Positions 18,932 to 27,399 of a stretch of 64,000 nucleotides of DNA are shown here, in pieces (within the stretch, counting starts at the first letter, position 1; the number at the start of each line of letters is the position of its first letter). Origin of the DNA: Rhizobiales bacterium CCH10-E5 (GTDB taxonomy: Bacteria; Pseudomonadota; Alphaproteobacteria; Rhizobiales; Beijerinckiaceae); NCBI GenBank assembly GCA_001556125.1, contig LSIG01000209.1:1-64000 (forward strand), written 5' to 3'. Position numbers and translations under genes: made by a program. Under the pieces are notes generated by a model, which saw nothing but the letters and a program-made list of their open reading frames with translations, was not told the origin of the DNA and made no database searches.

Positions 18932-19702
18932 ATGTTCAGGCTGACCTCTCTCTTCAACCTGACCGGCAAGACTGCGCTGGTCACCGGCGGCAACAGCGGC
19001 ATCGGGCTCGCCATGGCCCGCGCGCTGGGGCTTGCGGGCGCGCATCTCGTCATCGTCGCAAGACGGGAAGACGCACTGCGCGAGGCGGCCGAAGGGCTGC
19101 GGGCGGAGGGCATCGCGGCAGACATAATCGCCGCCGATCTCGCCTCGCCGGAGGCGGGCGCCACTCTGGCGGCGGCCTGCGAGCGGCTGGGGCGGACCAT
19201 CGACATCCTCGTCAATGTCGCCGGGCTCAATCTGCGCCAGCCGTTCATGCAGGTTTCGGCCGAGGCTTTCGACCTGCATATGGCGGTGCATCTGCGCGCG
19301 CCCTTTCTGCTGACCCAGGCCTTTGCGCCGGGGATGGCGGAGCGCGGCTATGGCCGCATCGTCAACATCGCCTCGCTGCAGAGCTACCGCGCTTTTCCCG
19401 ACTGCGCGCCCTATGGCGCGGCAAAGGGCGGTGTCGTCCAGCTGACGCGGGCCATCGCCGAGGAATGGTCGCGCCAGGGCGTCACCTGCAACGCGATCGC
19501 GCCGGGCTTCTTCCCGACGCCGCTGACGGCGCCCGTCTTCGCCGATCCCGCGCGCGCCGCCAAAAACGCGGCGCAGACCGCCATCGGCCGCAATGGCGAG
19601 CTCGACGATCTCGCCGGCGCCACGGTCTTCCTGGCCTCGCCGGCCTCGGCCTATGTCACCGGCCAGACGCTGACCGTCGATGGCGGCTTCACTGCCAAAT
19701 GA
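18932..19702 (+). CDS. SDR-family NAD(P)-dependent oxidoreductase
   Basis: 256 residues. Classical short-chain dehydrogenase: cofactor loop TGGNSGIG near residue 20, NVAG near 91, catalytic serine in NIASLQSYRAF and the YGAAKGG motif (Tyr-x3-Lys) near 160, and a C-terminal TGQTLTVDGGF. Starts 3 bp after the HpsN-like gene. In known DHPS loci an SDR (HpsP) and a zinc alcohol dehydrogenase (HpsO) interconvert the sulfonate enantiomers next to HpsN; this order fits that scheme, but the substrate is inferred from context only. Confidence 0.88.
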   Translation: MFRLTSLFNLTGKTALVTGGNSGIGLAMARALGLAGAHLVIVARREDALREAAEGLRAEGIAADIIAADLASPEAGATLAAACERLGRTIDILVNVAGLNLRQPFMQVSAEAFDLHMAVHLRAPFLLTQAFAPGMAERGYGRIVNIASLQSYRAFPDCAPYGAAKGGVVQLTRAIAEEWSRQGVTCNAIAPGFFPTPLTAPVFADPARAAKNAAQTAIGRNGELDDLAGATVFLASPASAYVTGQTLTVDGGFTAK

Positions 19703-19715
19703 GAGCGCGCACCGC

Positions 19716-20705
19716 ATGAAGGCTCTGGTCTATACCGGTCCCAACAGCCTCGTCTTCCGCGACGAGCCCGACCCCGTGCCGCAAGCCGACGAGGTTCTGG
19801 TCAGGGTCGAGGCGGTCGGCATCTGCGGCTCTGACATGCATGCCTATCACGGCTTCGATGCGCGCCGCCCGCCGCCGCTGATCCTCGGCCACGAGGCGGC
19901 GGGGCGCATCGCGACGGGGCCGCGTGCCGGCGAGCGCGTCACCATCAATCCGCTCGTGGTCGACCCGGCCTGCCCCTATGCGATCGAGGGGCGCTGGCAT
20001 CTCTCGCCGACGCGGCAGATCATCTCGATGCCGCCACGGCCCGGCGCCTTCGCGGAGCTGGTGCGGATTCCGCTTCGCAATCTGACGCCAGTCCCTGACG
20101 CCATGCTGATCGCCCATGCGGCGCTGGCCGAGCCCGTCGCCGTCTCCTGGCATGCGGTGCGGATCGGGATGCAGCGCCTGCACCAGCCGCTCGCGGCCTG
20201 CAAGGTCGTGGTGCTCGGCGGGGGCGCGATCGGGCTGGCGGCCGCACTGGTCGCGCGGCTGTTCGGCGCCCGCGACCTCGTCATCGGCGAAACAAACCGG
20301 CAGCGCCGCGCCACGGTGCAGGCGCAAGGGCTTGAGGCCTATGGACCCGGCGAGGACGAGCCGGAGGACAACAGCGCCGATCTCGTGATCGATGCGGTCG
20401 GCGCCGATGAGACGCGGGCGGCCGCCTGCCGCATGGTGCGTCCCGGCGGGGTCATCGTCCATGTCGGTCTGCTGCCCGGCGCAGGCGGCCTGGACGTCCG
20501 CAAGATCACCCTCCAGGAGATCACGCTAGCCGGCGTCTACTGCTACACGCCGACCGACTTTGCCCAGGCCGTCGAAGCGCTCGCCCTCGGCGATCTCGGC
20601 GATCTCGGCTGGACCGAGCACCGCTCGCTCAGCGAGGGCGCACAGGCATTCTCGGCCATCGATGCCGGCCGTGTGGGTGCTGCGAAAGTCGTCCTGACAG
20701 TTTGA
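19716..20705 (+). CDS. Zinc-type alcohol dehydrogenase (MDR family) lacking the structural-zinc cysteines
   Basis: 329 residues. Catalytic zinc ligands are visible in VGICGSDMHAYHG and LGHEAAGRI, and the Rossmann loop VVLGGGAIGLAAALVARLFGA near residue 165. The lobe that usually carries four closely spaced cysteines has only one (VVDPACPYAIEGRWHLS near residue 90), so the structural zinc is probably absent. The ATG at 19716, 13 bp after the SDR stop, gives the standard MKALVY start. Likely partner of the HpsN-like and SDR enzymes (HpsO role), by context. Confidence 0.85.
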   Translation: MKALVYTGPNSLVFRDEPDPVPQADEVLVRVEAVGICGSDMHAYHGFDARRPPPLILGHEAAGRIATGPRAGERVTINPLVVDPACPYAIEGRWHLSPTRQIISMPPRPGAFAELVRIPLRNLTPVPDAMLIAHAALAEPVAVSWHAVRIGMQRLHQPLAACKVVVLGGGAIGLAAALVARLFGARDLVIGETNRQRRATVQAQGLEAYGPGEDEPEDNSADLVIDAVGADETRAAACRMVRPGGVIVHVGLLPGAGGLDVRKITLQEITLAGVYCYTPTDFAQAVEALALGDLGDLGWTEHRSLSEGAQAFSAIDAGRVGAAKVVLTV

Positions 20706-20858
20706 TCGCAGCTCGATCGCGGCGGTTGGGCGCAAGGCCTGCCCAGCGCCGGTCGCGTCTTGGCTGCTCTTGGCGCAATCTGATCCGGCACCGTCTGGTG
20801 GCCGAAGCCGCGAGAAGCGGCAGCGGCGGCACGGCCCGAAGCGGATTCGGCGATCGCT

Positions 20859-20885
20859 GGGGAGAGGCCGCCAAGGCCTCTCCCC
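20859..20885. terminator. Bidirectional hairpin terminator
   Basis: Perfect 11-bp inverted repeat, GGGGAGAGGCC at 20859-20869 and GGCCTCTCCCC at 20875-20885, with a 5-base loop. It sits between the convergent alcohol dehydrogenase and Bug-type genes, 19 bp beyond the latter's stop. No long U-tract, but the stem is very stable. Confidence 0.8.
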
Positions 20886-20904
20886 ATATTCGATCTGCGG
20901 TGCG

Positions 20905-21894
20905 TCAGCCCTTGGCGAGCCCGCCCGCCTTCATGAAAGCGCCCATCGCCTTGTCGCTCTCGGCCATGAACGAACCGAAGGCAGCGGCGTCTGCGTACTT
21001 CATCGTCAAGCCGCGCGAGTTCATGAAGTCCTTGTACTCCTTCGAGTCGTAGATCTTCTTGAGCTCGGCGGAGAGCAGCGCGGCCATTTCCGGCGGAAGG
21101 TTCTTCGGCCCGCCGATGCCGCGCCAGGAGCCCAGCGGCACCTCCAGCCCCATGGCCTCCTTCAAGGTCGGAACGTCCTTGAACTGCGGGTTGCGCTCCG
21201 ACGCCATGATGGCGAGCGACTTTGCGCGTCCGGCATCGATCATCGCACGCGCCTCGGGGACCGAGCATGTGACGAGGTCGATGCCGCCCGCCGCAAGATC
21301 CTGCATGGCGGGGGCCGCCCCGTTCGACGGCACCCAGGCGACGTGATCCGGCTTCAGCCCCATGGCCTGCATCCAGCCGACCAGAGCGAGGTGCCAGATG
21401 CCGCCCTGCCCCGTTCCCGACGCCTTGAACTTGCCGGCGGGCGCGGCCTTGATCGCGTCGGCGAGCTGATTGACGTCCTTGTAGGGCGAATCCGCCCTCA
21501 CCTGGACGCCCGGCGGATCGTCATTCATCAGCGCCAGCGGCGTATAGCTCGCATAGGTCAGCTGCGTCAGGCCCTGATGATGCATCATCGCGATCTCGGA
21601 GGTGATGATGCCGAGCGTGTAGCCATCCGGCGCAGCAGTCGCGAAGGCGGAATGGCCGACCACGCCCGATCCTCCGGTGCGGTTCACGACGTTGAACGGC
21701 TGTCCGAGGCTTTTCTCCAGGAGCGCCGCGATGATGCGGGCGACAGCATCCGTGCCGCCACCCGCGCCCCATGGGCAGACCAGCGTGACAGGCCGTGACG
21801 GGTATTTCGACTGGGCGATGGCGGGCGCGACAATCAAGCCGGTCACACCGGCGGCCGCACCCTTGAGCAAACGACGTCTGTTGATGAATGTCAC
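20905..21894 (-). CDS. Tripartite tricarboxylate transporter binding protein (Bug/TctC family)
   Basis: 329 residues. A Tat-like leader (NRRRLLKGAAAGVTGLIVAP) is followed by the Bug fold: YPSRPVTLVCPWGAGGGTDAVAR, GGSGVVGHSAFATAAPDGYTLG and DVPTLKEAMGLEVPLGSWRG. It binds small carboxylates or related ligands in the periplasm. No TctA or TctB membrane partner is nearby, so this is one of the orphan binding proteins common in such genomes. The start is set at the GTG at 21894 because GGAGGA lies 8 bp before it; the longer frame to a TTG at 21918 would place that ribosome site inside the gene. Confidence 0.88.
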   Translation of the reverse strand: MTFINRRRLLKGAAAGVTGLIVAPAIAQSKYPSRPVTLVCPWGAGGGTDAVARIIAALLEKSLGQPFNVVNRTGGSGVVGHSAFATAAPDGYTLGIITSEIAMMHHQGLTQLTYASYTPLALMNDDPPGVQVRADSPYKDVNQLADAIKAAPAGKFKASGTGQGGIWHLALVGWMQAMGLKPDHVAWVPSNGAAPAMQDLAAGGIDLVTCSVPEARAMIDAGRAKSLAIMASERNPQFKDVPTLKEAMGLEVPLGSWRGIGGPKNLPPEMAALLSAELKKIYDSKEYKDFMNSRGLTMKYADAAAFGSFMAESDKAMGAFMKAGGLAKG

Positions 21895-22235
21895 CGAGAT
21901 ATTCCTCCACAAAGTCAATTGAATTGCAGACGCTCCTCATCCGCGACGGGGCGCCCTTGAACGATGTATTATTGAAATTGATCGCGACCGCCCCGCAACG
22001 CCCGATTTTGCATATCACCTCCGCTTGCACTGACCCCGCTCGACGACAGCGTTCGTGCCGGGCGGCCATCCTGGCGAGGCGGGAACGACATCGGCCGGAA
22101 GCCCCCGGGTGACACCACGCCATGAGTGCCTCCGCGAGGCACGGCCTGATCGGTCGCTGACAGCCCACAGCTGCCTTGCACGTCCGAGAAAAGTCGATAC
22201 ATTCGGATATAACGATATAACATCGGGAGGGTTCG
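21895..22235. other. Divergent intergenic region, Bug-type gene to metallo-hydrolase gene
   Basis: 341 bp holding the promoters of two divergent genes. No coding frame with a recognisable product. The right end is AT-rich and carries a perfect tandem repeat GATATAAC-GATATAAC at 22206-22221, just before a GGGAGGG ribosome site for the metallo-hydrolase. The adjoining CATTCGGAT (22200-22208) reads ATCCGAATG on the minus strand, close to the ATRCGAWTA element found at three other sulfur-gene promoters. Confidence 0.5.
22206..22221. repeat. 8-bp tandem direct repeat in the metallo-hydrolase promoter
   Basis: Two perfect copies of GATATAAC placed 14-29 bp before the ATG of the MBL-fold gene. Possible regulator site or -10 region; the function is unknown. 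Confidence 0.5.
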
Positions 22236-23138
22236 ATGATCGATCGGCGCGGCGTTCTCGCGGCCGGGGCGGTGCTGCTGCTGCCCGCTGCGCCCAAGCC
22301 GGCACCGGCGCAGGTGGTCGCCCGCGGTGGCAGCGGCGACACCGCCCTCACCGTCCTCAGCGATGGCGGCTTCGAGATGCCTGCCGCCATGCTGGCCCGC
22401 GACGTCGAACCCGAGACGATCAGGAGCACCGCCCAACTATCCGGTCCCCTGACGACGGTGCTGAACGTCACCTGTCTGAAGCGTGGCGACCAGACGATCG
22501 TGTTCGACTGCGGCTCGGGTGCGAATTTCCTGCCCGGCACCGGCAAGCTCGCGGGAAGCCTGGAGGCGGCCGGTATTGCGCCCGACAGCGTCACCCATGT
22601 GCTGTTCACCCATCTGCACCCGGACCATCTCTGGGGTGCGCTGGACGATTTCGACACACCGCTCTTTCCCAATGCGCGCTGGCTCGCTGCCGCCGAAGAG
22701 GTCGCCTACTGGACCAGCCCCAAAGTTTATCAGGGGCTGCCCGAAGACCGGCACGCCTTCGCCGCGGGCGCGCAGCGGATTCTGAAGGAACTCGGCGACC
22801 GGCTGGAGACGCGCACCGCCGGTCAGGACTGGGTGTCGGGTGTCACCGCCTTTTCCACGGCCGGCCATACGCCTGGCCATGTCTCCTTCGCTTTCATCGA
22901 TGCGCAGGGCCCGGTCTTCGTCCTCGGCGATGCGCTGACGCATCCCGTCATCTCGTTCGCCCATCCCGACTGGCGGCCGGCTTCCGACCATGAGCCCGAG
23001 CGGGCGATCGCGACGCGCCGCGCCCTGCTGGAGCGCGCCGTTGCGGAGAACGCCCGCATCATCGGCTACCATTTGCCGGGGGCGATCGGCCGCGTCGAGA
23101 AGCAGGGCGCGGCCTATCGCTTCGTCCAGCCGGCCTGA
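22236..23138 (+). CDS. Exported MBL-fold metallo-hydrolase (SoxG/SoxH-like)
   Basis: 300 residues with a Tat-type leader (MIDRRGVLAAGAVLLLPAAP). Metallo-beta-lactamase motifs: FTHLHPDHLWGAL (HxHxDH) near residue 125, a histidine in AGHTPGHVSF near 208, LGDALTHPV near 230 and a late histidine in GYHLPG near 275. In Paracoccus-type sox loci, exported MBL proteins (SoxG, SoxH) sit at the end of the cluster; this gene lies next to the sox operon but on the opposite strand. Its substrate is not known; a sulfur-ester or thioester hydrolase is a guess. Confidence 0.85.
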   Translation: MIDRRGVLAAGAVLLLPAAPKPAPAQVVARGGSGDTALTVLSDGGFEMPAAMLARDVEPETIRSTAQLSGPLTTVLNVTCLKRGDQTIVFDCGSGANFLPGTGKLAGSLEAAGIAPDSVTHVLFTHLHPDHLWGALDDFDTPLFPNARWLAAAEEVAYWTSPKVYQGLPEDRHAFAAGAQRILKELGDRLETRTAGQDWVSGVTAFSTAGHTPGHVSFAFIDAQGPVFVLGDALTHPVISFAHPDWRPASDHEPERAIATRRALLERAVAENARIIGYHLPGAIGRVEKQGAAYRFVQPA

Positions 23139-23159
23139 AGCGCGGCCGGCGGCAGGGGC

Positions 23160-23549
23160 TCAGAGCTTCTTGCCTTCTTTGCCGAACTGCTTGAGGAACG
23201 CCGTCAGATCGGCGATTTCCTTCTCGTTCTTGATGCCGGCGAACACCATCTTGGTGCCCGGGATCTTGGCGCGCGGATCCTTGATGTATTCGGCGAAGAC
23301 CGCCTCGTCCCAGGTCAGGTTCGCTGACTTGTTGGCAGCCGAATAGCTGTAGCCCTCGACCTCGCCGGTGTGGCGGCCGAACAGGCCGTTGAGATGCGGA
23401 CCGACTCCATTCTTGGCGCCCTCCCCGATCTGATGGCAGGCGCGGCACTTGTTCCAGGAGCGCTCGCCGGCGGCGATGTCCTGGGCCGAAGCGGGCGAAG
23501 CCGCCGCGAGGGCCGAGGCGACGAGGAGGGCGCGGGTCAGCATGGGCAT
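23160..23549 (-). CDS. Small class I cytochrome c (c2/c550 type)
   Basis: 129 residues: Sec signal (MPMLTRALLVASALAAASPASAQ), one haem site KCRACHQIG near residue 34 and the distal methionine ligand in PGTKMVFAG near 103. Probably a soluble periplasmic electron carrier taking electrons from SoxXA/SoxCD or the SoxEF pair towards the oxidase. It is read in the sox direction, but an intrinsic terminator lies between soxF and its start, with only 20 bp to spare. Start at 23549 preceded by AAGGA at good spacing. Confidence 0.9.
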   Translation of the reverse strand: MPMLTRALLVASALAAASPASAQDIAAGERSWNKCRACHQIGEGAKNGVGPHLNGLFGRHTGEVEGYSYSAANKSANLTWDEAVFAEYIKDPRAKIPGTKMVFAGIKNEKEIADLTAFLKQFGKEGKKL

Positions 23550-23569
23550 GAGGGGTCCTTCATTCGACG

Positions 23570-23601
23570 AAAAAAAAGGGCCGCGCGTTCAGGGCGCGGC
23601 C
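23570..23601 (-). terminator. Rho-independent terminator after soxF
   Basis: On the minus strand the arms GGCCGCGC (23601-23594) and GCGCGGCC (23586-23579) form a perfect 8-bp stem with a 7-base loop, followed by C and eight T residues (23577-23570). A textbook intrinsic terminator for the soxYZBCDEF transcript, located upstream of the small cytochrome c gene. Confidence 0.9.
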
Positions 23602-23642
23602 AGGGAGGTCGCACCACGCGGGAGTCGCGGTGCGGGGGACGC

Positions 23643-24920
23643 TCAGCTGAACATGTCGGCGGTGATGGCGGCGTACCAGCCGAGATTCTCGGCCTGGTTT
23701 TCCTTGCGTAGCGCATCGCTCTCGCCGGGCTGCGACACGAAGGTCTCGGTCGCGGTGATCTTGCCATCCTTGGGCTCGTAGCGGCCGCCGACCTTGATGG
23801 TGTCGTCGGTATCGACCAGCGACCAGCAGGTGTTGACGTAGCGCGCCGGGAAGGTCCGGGCGCCGGTCAGCTCGCCGCGGATCGTCATGGCCGCGACCTT
23901 GGCCTGGCTGTTGGCCGAGAAGGCCGATTTCGGCATGTCGCCGCCGATGCAGGCATCGCCCAGAACGAAGATCGACGCATCGACGGTGGACTTCATCGTC
24001 GCGGCATCGATGGCGCAGTAGCCGCCGGCCGGGGCGAGACCGGCGCTGCGGGCGATCTCGCCCGCCATCTGAGCGGGAATGACATTGACGAAGGCGCAGT
24101 CCTTGTAGGTCTCGAAGCCGGTGACGACGGTATTGGTCTTCGGATCGACCGACTTGATGCCGTCATGCACCCGCGGGCCGAGCCATTCGATCATCCCGCC
24201 ATAGCGCTTCTCCCAATCCGCCTGGAACACGCCCTGTTTGGAGAAGCTCTCCTTCGGATCGAGAATGATGATCTTAGCGTCGCTCTTGCCGGCCTTCTTC
24301 AGCGCATGGGCGAACATCGAGGCGCGCTCATAGGGTCCGGGTGGGCAGCGATAGGGGTTGGGCGGGGCGATCATGACGATGAGCCCGCCATTGGGCACGG
24401 CGTCGAGCCTCTGCTTGATCAGCTGGGTCTGTCGGCCGGGCTTCCAGCCATGCGGCATGGTCTCCTCGGCCTCTTTCGACCAGCCCGGCACGGAATCGTA
24501 TTTCAGGTCGATGCCCGGCGAGACCACGAGCCGGTCATAAGGCAGGCGCTGGCCGGTCGAGAGCACGACCTCCTTTTTGTCACGATCGATCTGGGCGGCG
24601 CGGGCGCGGGCGAGCGCAATGCCATGAGTCTTCGCCAGCGCATCGTAGCGATGGACGATCTCGTCATAGCTCTTGAAGCCGCCGAGATAGAGGTTGGAGT
24701 GGAAGCAGGTCTGGTAGGTCTCGTTTTCCTCGATCAGGGTCACCGCGATCGCGCCCTGGCTGTCCTTCGCCAGGTAGCGCGCGGCGGTCGCGCCGCCGGC
24801 GCCGCCGCCGATGACCACGACGCGCGGCTTGGCCTGGCCGAGAATGGCCGGCGCGCCGAGGCCGAGCGTCGCCGAAGCGGAGAGGCCCGTCAGAATGAGA
24901 GAGCGACGATCGAGATGCAT
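23643..24920 (-). CDS. soxF: Sulfide dehydrogenase (flavocytochrome c) flavoprotein subunit, SoxF
   Basis: 425 residues. Tat leader (LDRRSLILTGLSASATLGLG), then the FAD-binding loop VVVIGGGAGGATAARYL near residue 34. The YQTCFHSNLYLGG segment near residue 70 holds the cysteine that binds FAD covalently in FccB relatives. The redox pair that attacks sulfide is visible as PYRCPPGPY near 190 and VNTCWSLVD near 365. It oxidises sulfide and passes electrons to the cytochrome subunit encoded just upstream. Last gene before the intrinsic terminator. Confidence 0.93.
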   Translation of the reverse strand: MHLDRRSLILTGLSASATLGLGAPAILGQAKPRVVVIGGGAGGATAARYLAKDSQGAIAVTLIEENETYQTCFHSNLYLGGFKSYDEIVHRYDALAKTHGIALARARAAQIDRDKKEVVLSTGQRLPYDRLVVSPGIDLKYDSVPGWSKEAEETMPHGWKPGRQTQLIKQRLDAVPNGGLIVMIAPPNPYRCPPGPYERASMFAHALKKAGKSDAKIIILDPKESFSKQGVFQADWEKRYGGMIEWLGPRVHDGIKSVDPKTNTVVTGFETYKDCAFVNVIPAQMAGEIARSAGLAPAGGYCAIDAATMKSTVDASIFVLGDACIGGDMPKSAFSANSQAKVAAMTIRGELTGARTFPARYVNTCWSLVDTDDTIKVGGRYEPKDGKITATETFVSQPGESDALRKENQAENLGWYAAITADMFS

Positions 24921-24992
24921 GGCTGATCTCCCCTTTGTTGTTCTGTTTATGGGGCGCGCCCATCGATGCGCGCCGCTGGTCTCTCGGCGGGC

Positions 24993-25322
24993 CTAGCCCG
25001 GCGGCTTCAGGCTCTCGTAATAGGCGGCGAGGGCCAGGATCTCCTCCTCGGTCAGACGCGCCGCGATCGTCTGCATCACGTCGTTGCTGCGCTGCCTCGT
25101 CCGGTAGGCGTCCATCAGCGCGACGAACTGGTCGGCCGGGTGGCCGACGATCGCGGGAATGCCGCCGACCTGCCGGCCGCTGGTCTGGTGACAGGCCGTG
25201 CACTCGGAGGAGAGATATTCCCCGAGCGCCTTGTCGCCGGAGGCCAGAGCGGGACCGCCGGAGAGCGAGGCCGCGAGGGCGACGAAGCTGAACCAGCCGG
25301 GCGACTGCCGGGAACTCCGCAT
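24993..25322 (-). CDS. soxE: Monohaem cytochrome c subunit, SoxE/FccA-like
   Basis: 109 residues with a signal peptide ending near PALAS and one haem motif SECTACHQTS near residue 40. Small FccA-type cytochromes accept electrons from the flavoprotein (SoxF), which is the next gene. Starts at the ATG sharing a base with the soxD stop (TGATG). Paracoccus SoxE is a larger dihaem protein, so the name rests on position and pairing with soxF. Confidence 0.82.
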   Translation of the reverse strand: MRSSRQSPGWFSFVALAASLSGGPALASGDKALGEYLSSECTACHQTSGRQVGGIPAIVGHPADQFVALMDAYRTRQRSNDVMQTIAARLTEEEILALAAYYESLKPPG

Positions 25323-26077
25323 CAGTCGACCTTCGGCGCCGATTTCGAATCGGGCGTGACGTCGAGCACCGCGGCGCGCCCCGTGATCCTCACCTCCGGT
25401 TTGCAGTTCGTCATGCAGGGCTCCTTGCCCCAGAACGCCTTCTCGGCCGTCTCGCGATCATCGTCATAGAAGGCGCCGGCATTGGGCAGCTTCACTGATG
25501 TGAAGTTCTTGTCCGACAATTCGAAGTCCTCGTCCTTCACGATGTCGTTCAGGAAAAGGAGATAGGCCGTGAGCGCATAGGTCTCGTCCGCGCTCAGCGA
25601 CTGGGCGTTGCCGAACGGCATGGCGCGATGGATGTAGTCGTAGACCGTTGAGAGATCCGGCCAGAAGGAGCCGATCGTCTTCTCGGGGCGGTCGGCGGTG
25701 AGCGTGCCCTGCCCGCCCGCCAGCACCGGCCAGCGGCCATTGCCCTGGCCGAATTCGCCATGGCAGCTCGCGCATTGCGCCTGGAAGAGCTCGTCGCCCT
25801 GCCGGACGGTGCCCTTGCCCGGCGGCAGGCCGACGCCGTCGGGGCGGACGTCGATGTCCCAGGCCTTGATCTCGGCCGGCAGCGCGAGGCGGCCCAGCCC
25901 GAGCGACGCGAGCTTGCCCGCGGCGGCGGGCGTGGCTGCCGGAGCATGGCCCTTGGCCGCCGGCGCCGGCTTCTCCGTCACAGGCGTTTTGGCAGTCTGG
26001 GCGATCAGCGGGCCGGCGCTGAGGAGGGCGAGCGCAGCCAGGCCCGACAGCAGGACGGGCTTAAGCGATCTCGACAT
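25322..26077 (-). CDS. soxD: Sulfur dehydrogenase cytochrome subunit SoxD, one-haem form
   Basis: 251 residues: signal peptide, an alanine/proline-rich linker (residues 30-60), a cytochrome c domain with AQCASCHGEFGQG near residue 105, and a C-terminal segment with EPCMTNCKPEVRITGRAAVLDVTP. SoxD pairs with the molybdenum subunit SoxC and takes electrons released from the sulfane sulfur bound to SoxY. Only one CxxCH is present; Paracoccus SoxD carries two haems and is longer. The ATG at 26077 overlaps the soxC end by 17 bp; the frame upstream of it is a shadow of soxC. Confidence 0.88.
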   Translation of the reverse strand: MSRSLKPVLLSGLAALALLSAGPLIAQTAKTPVTEKPAPAAKGHAPAATPAAAGKLASLGLGRLALPAEIKAWDIDVRPDGVGLPPGKGTVRQGDELFQAQCASCHGEFGQGNGRWPVLAGGQGTLTADRPEKTIGSFWPDLSTVYDYIHRAMPFGNAQSLSADETYALTAYLLFLNDIVKDEDFELSDKNFTSVKLPNAGAFYDDDRETAEKAFWGKEPCMTNCKPEVRITGRAAVLDVTPDSKSAPKVD

Positions 26078-27353
26078 TCTCGGTCTCCCCGTTGGGCCGG
26101 ACATGCCAGGTCTGGATGCCGTTGTTGTGATAGATGGAGTTGACCCCGCGGACCTTGCGCAGTTCGTCCTTGGTCGGCTGGACATAGCCGGTCGAATCCA
26201 TGGCGCGGGACTGGATCAGCAGTTCCTGGCCGGCCCAGTCGAAATCGACATAGAAGCGCGTCAGAGACTTCTCGAGCACGGGCCCGTCGATGCGGGCGGA
26301 CTGCCAGTTCCTGCCGCCGTCGAGCGTGACGTCGACCCGCTTGATCGTGCCGCGGCCCGACCAGGCCAACCCCGAGAGGACGTTGCGGCCCTTGTGCTTC
26401 AGCGGTGCCTGCGGCGAGGGGTTCGTCACCACCGACTTGGCGTCCATGATGAAGGTGTAGCGACGCGAGCGGCCGTCAGCCAGAAGATCGGTGTATTTCG
26501 AGGTTTCCTCGCGCGCCTGCCAGGGCTTGTCCCCGGCCTCGATGCGGCGCAGCCACTTGACCCAGATATTGCCCTCCCAGCCCGGGACGACCGCCCGCAG
26601 CGGATAGCCCTGCTCGGGGCGCAGCGCCTCGCCATTCATGGCAAAGGCGATGAGCACGTCGTCGAGCGCCTTCCCGACCGGCAGCGAGCGGTTCATGCCC
26701 GAGGCGTCGGCGCCCTCCAGCATCAGCCATTTGGCGCTGGGCTTGAGCCCGGCCTCGGCGAGGAGGAGCTTCAGCGGCACGCCCGTATACATGACGTTAT
26801 GAATCATGCCGTGGGTGAACTGGCAGCCGTTGAGCTGCGCGCCGCGCCACTCCATGCCGGAATTGGCGGCGCATTCGAGAAAGTGGACGTGGTTCTGGCG
26901 CGGCATCCGCCGGATGTCTTCCATCGTGAAGACCAGCGGCTTGTCGACCAGGCCATGGATCATGAGCCGGTGATTGGCCGGGTCGATCTCGGCGATGCCG
27001 CCGTGATGGCGCTCGAAGCACAGGCCCGACGGCGTGATGATGCCGTCGAGCTCATGCAGCGGCGTGAAATTGACCGAAGAATCCGGCGAGGCCGTCAGCC
27101 AGGAGACGTCGCGGCGGACGATGTGCTTCTCGAAGCGCGACGGCGTGCCATAGGGGCGCTTGTCGACGCCCTCGCCGAGATAGCGGTTCCAGTCCTGGAC
27201 CTCGGTGATCAGCGGGTCGGGCTTGGCCTCCTGAACCTTGGCCTCCTGCGCCCGCAGCGGCAGCGCGGAGGCGGCGAGCCCCGCGCCTGCGAGGCCGGCG
27301 GCGCCGAGAAAGCGCCGGCGGTCGAGCGGTTCGGTCTTCGGGTCTGAGCTCAT
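26061..27353 (-). CDS. soxC: Sulfur dehydrogenase molybdenum subunit SoxC
   Basis: 430 residues from the ATG at 27353. Tat leader (DRRRFLGAAGLAGAGLAASA), then a sulfite-oxidase fold: the molybdopterin-ligating cysteine in FLECAANSGMEWRGAQLNG near residue 160, RAVVPGWEGNIWVKWL near 260, and a C-terminal dimerisation domain (NPLAWSGRGTIKRVDVTLDGG-type segment). With SoxD it removes six electrons from the sulfane sulfur on SoxY. Another ATG at 27368 is possible; both lie after the soxB stop. Confidence 0.93.
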   Translation of the reverse strand: MSSDPKTEPLDRRRFLGAAGLAGAGLAASALPLRAQEAKVQEAKPDPLITEVQDWNRYLGEGVDKRPYGTPSRFEKHIVRRDVSWLTASPDSSVNFTPLHELDGIITPSGLCFERHHGGIAEIDPANHRLMIHGLVDKPLVFTMEDIRRMPRQNHVHFLECAANSGMEWRGAQLNGCQFTHGMIHNVMYTGVPLKLLLAEAGLKPSAKWLMLEGADASGMNRSLPVGKALDDVLIAFAMNGEALRPEQGYPLRAVVPGWEGNIWVKWLRRIEAGDKPWQAREETSKYTDLLADGRSRRYTFIMDAKSVVTNPSPQAPLKHKGRNVLSGLAWSGRGTIKRVDVTLDGGRNWQSARIDGPVLEKSLTRFYVDFDWAGQELLIQSRAMDSTGYVQPTKDELRKVRGVNSIYHNNGIQTWHVRPNGETENVEIA

Positions 27354-27399
27354 CGGCGGATGTCCCATGGTTGTGGTGCCCAGGATCGGCGGGGCGCGC

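Noticed and set aside
26061..27353. Stand-alone sulfite dehydrogenase (SorA)
   Set aside because: The gene is in the middle of soxYZB-DEF and is followed by soxD, so SoxC is the better name.
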